A stretch of 64,000 bases of DNA from JAJPKK01 sp963807015 (GTDB lineage Bacteria; Pseudomonadota; Alphaproteobacteria; Rhizobiales; Xanthobacteraceae), in contig CAWEAS010000012.1 of the NCBI GenBank assembly GCA_963807015.1, positions 124,001 through 188,000 of the forward strand. The letters run 5' to 3'. The position numbers and the translations under genes are program-made. Below the pieces are notes generated by a model. The model did no database searches. It had not been told where the DNA came from and saw only the letters and a program-made list of their open reading frames with translations. Numbering within the stretch: the first letter of the stretch is position 1; each line of letters opens with the position of its first letter. Shown piece after piece: positions 62,754 to 64,000 of this stretch.

Positions 62754-64000
62754 ATGCGAGTTGCGTTGTGGGGACGGTGGGTCGCGAGTGCTGCGCTTGC
62801 TGTCGCGATTGTTATCGCGGCGTCATCGGTGTTCGCCGCAGTCTTAGATGACTCGATCCTCATCCAGGGCAACCAGCGTATCGATGCCGCGGCCATCCGT
62901 GCGCACTTCAAGGGCAATGGGGTGGATAGCCTCGGCCCCGCCGCCATCGATGCTGCCCTCAAAGAGATTTACGCAACTGGCGAGTTCGAAGACGTCAAGA
63001 TCACGCACGCGGGGTCACGCCTTGTCGTGAAGGTTTTCGAAGCGCCGATCATCGCGCAGCTTCGATTCGAGGGGAACAAACACCTCAAGGACAAGGACCT
63101 GAATAATGCGATCATGCTGCGGGCGCGCGGGCCGCTGACCAAGGCGGCCGTCCACAATGATGTTGAGCGGATCATCGAGTACTATCACCAGGCCGGCCGC
63201 TATGACGTCGAGGTCACGCCAAAAACGATTGCGCATGGCGAGGGGCGCGTCGATCTCATCTTCGAAATCAAGGAAGGCGGAAAGACCGGGGTCAGACACA
63301 TCGTCTTTGTCGGCAACCGGTCCTTCGCCGACTCTCGCCTGAGGGGCGTGATCAAGACGTCTGAATCGGATTGGTTCGCGTTCTTCAGAACGAACGACGT
63401 CTATGACGTCGATCGACTTGAAAACGATGGCGAACTGCTGCGCCATTTCTACAGAAAAAGCGGCTTCGCCGACGTCCGCGTCTCAGCGTTGGGCGCTTAC
63501 GATACCGCGGAAAAAGGGTTCATCATCAGGTATGCGATCGACGAGGGTGATCGCTATACCCTCGGCGGCGTCAACGTCGTCTCTCGTGTCGAGTCGCTGA
63601 ACGGCGAAACACTCAAGAGTGTGGTCCCGCTGACCGCAGGCAAGACCTTCGACGGCGCAGCAGTAGACAAAACGGTTGAGGATATTGCGACCGCTGCAGC
63701 AAAGGCTGGCTTTCCGTTTGCCGCGGTGCGCTCGCATGTCAGCCATGGCGCCAATCCGCATACGGTAGACGTCGCATTCACCATCGATGATGGTCCCCAC
63801 GACTATATCGAGCGTATCGTGATCAGCGGCAACATGGCGACCCGCGAAGAGGTGATCCGGCGCGAATTCGATATTGCGGAAGGCGATGCCTACAATCGCG
63901 CGCTCGTCGATCGGACGCTGCGGCGGCTCAAAGCATTGCCCTTGTTCAAGTCGGTCAAAATCACGACTGAAAAAGGCTCGGCGCCGGATCGCGTCATCCT
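62754..64000 (+). CDS. bamA: outer-membrane assembly factor BamA family (N-terminal part, runs off the right edge)
   Basis: The first 415 codons are present from the ATG at 62754 with CGGAGGGG upstream. A signal peptide (WVASAALAVAIVIAASSVFA) precedes POTRA-type repeats: ILIQGNQRIDAAAIRAHFKG, IAQLRFEGNKHLKDKDLNNA, VRHIVFVGNRSFADSRLRGV and IERIVISGNMATREEVIRRE. BamA folds barrels into the outer membrane. The usual neighbours rseP and lpxD are not seen here: upstream lies a small cytochrome gene. It may be a second copy, which the missing C-terminus cannot settle. Confidence 0.88.
   Translation, partial: MRVALWGRWVASAALAVAIVIAASSVFAAVLDDSILIQGNQRIDAAAIRAHFKGNGVDSLGPAAIDAALKEIYATGEFEDVKITHAGSRLVVKVFEAPIIAQLRFEGNKHLKDKDLNNAIMLRARGPLTKAAVHNDVERIIEYYHQAGRYDVEVTPKTIAHGEGRVDLIFEIKEGGKTGVRHIVFVGNRSFADSRLRGVIKTSESDWFAFFRTNDVYDVDRLENDGELLRHFYRKSGFADVRVSALGAYDTAEKGFIIRYAIDEGDRYTLGGVNVVSRVESLNGETLKSVVPLTAGKTFDGAAVDKTVEDIATAAAKAGFPFAAVRSHVSHGANPHTVDVAFTIDDGPHDYIERIVISGNMATREEVIRREFDIAEGDAYNRALVDRTLRRLKALPLFKSVKITTEKGSAPDRVI

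Noticed and set aside
1..64000. CRISPR arrays, insertion sequences, riboswitches and rRNA genes
   Set aside because: No spaced repeat arrays, transposase genes, recognised riboswitch folds or rRNA sequence were seen when reading both strands.

Overview
The window looks like a chromosomal segment of a high-GC alphaproteobacterium of the order Hyphomicrobiales (Rhizobiales), most likely Bradyrhizobium-like or a close relative. The evidence is: a popZ homologue beside valS, an hpnN hopanoid transporter, an exoR-like Sel1 gene, the order nagZ-SPOR-argS-dgt-erpA-xthA-exoR, several Omp25/31-type small beta-barrels, and a Bug/TctC binding protein. The species cannot be fixed from this sequence alone.

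Layout. 1-5.4 kb: cell-wall and housekeeping genes (nagZ fragment, SPOR-domain protein, argS, dgt, erpA). 5.5-9.9 kb: an RND efflux adaptor-permease pair lying between erpA and xthA. 10-17.4 kb: xthA, a broken exoR-like gene overlapping ilvD, a methylpurine glycosylase, an NHL-repeat secreted protein, a small secreted protein and a cytidylate-kinase-like/BON fusion. 17.5-25.5 kb: a TPR-sulfotransferase gene with a frameshift, a small porin, then hpnN overlapping an acyltransferase gene and followed by an HSL-type esterase. 25.5-33 kb: valS, an MFS exporter, popZ, tolC and pcm. 33.2-35.8 kb: a catalytically dead HtrA-like protein, a LuxR-type regulator with a degenerate receiver, and an HtrA-like protease with intact triad residues, all on one strand. 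36-47.6 kb: a PsiF-like peptide, an AhpD/CMD protein, a TctC-type binding protein, and a complete tripartite MdtABC-type efflux system followed by a NodT-type outer-membrane lipoprotein. 47.8-52.3 kb: a Tat-exported amidohydrolase, an orphan binding protein and a large SPFH (flotillin-like) protein. 52.4-55.4 kb: the decayed remnant of an element integrated at tRNA-Cys, bounded by a 37-nt copy of the tRNA 5' half and the intact tRNA. 55.5-64 kb: a second small porin, an SbmA/BacA-type ABC half-transporter, a flavin-dependent oxidoreductase, a dienelactone hydrolase, tRNA-Asn, a zinc-ribbon membrane protein, a small cytochrome c and the first part of an outer-membrane assembly factor (BamA family).

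Main oddity. Four genes (exoR-like, TPR-sulfotransferase, HtrA-like protease, MdtB-like permease) each carry a one-base insertion relative to the frame their family requires. Three of these fall at the same hexamer, GAACTC. Removing one A restores both the protein and a GACTC site, which is an instance of GANTC, the target of the alphaproteobacterial CcrM methyltransferase. The fourth lies at or near a pair of GANTC sites. This pattern suggests systematic long-read base-calling error at methylated sites rather than four independent gene losses, so these genes are probably intact in the organism.

Accessory content is mostly envelope and efflux: two RND systems, TolC, NodT, MFS, ABC and HpnN transporters, three small porins and a BamA-family protein.
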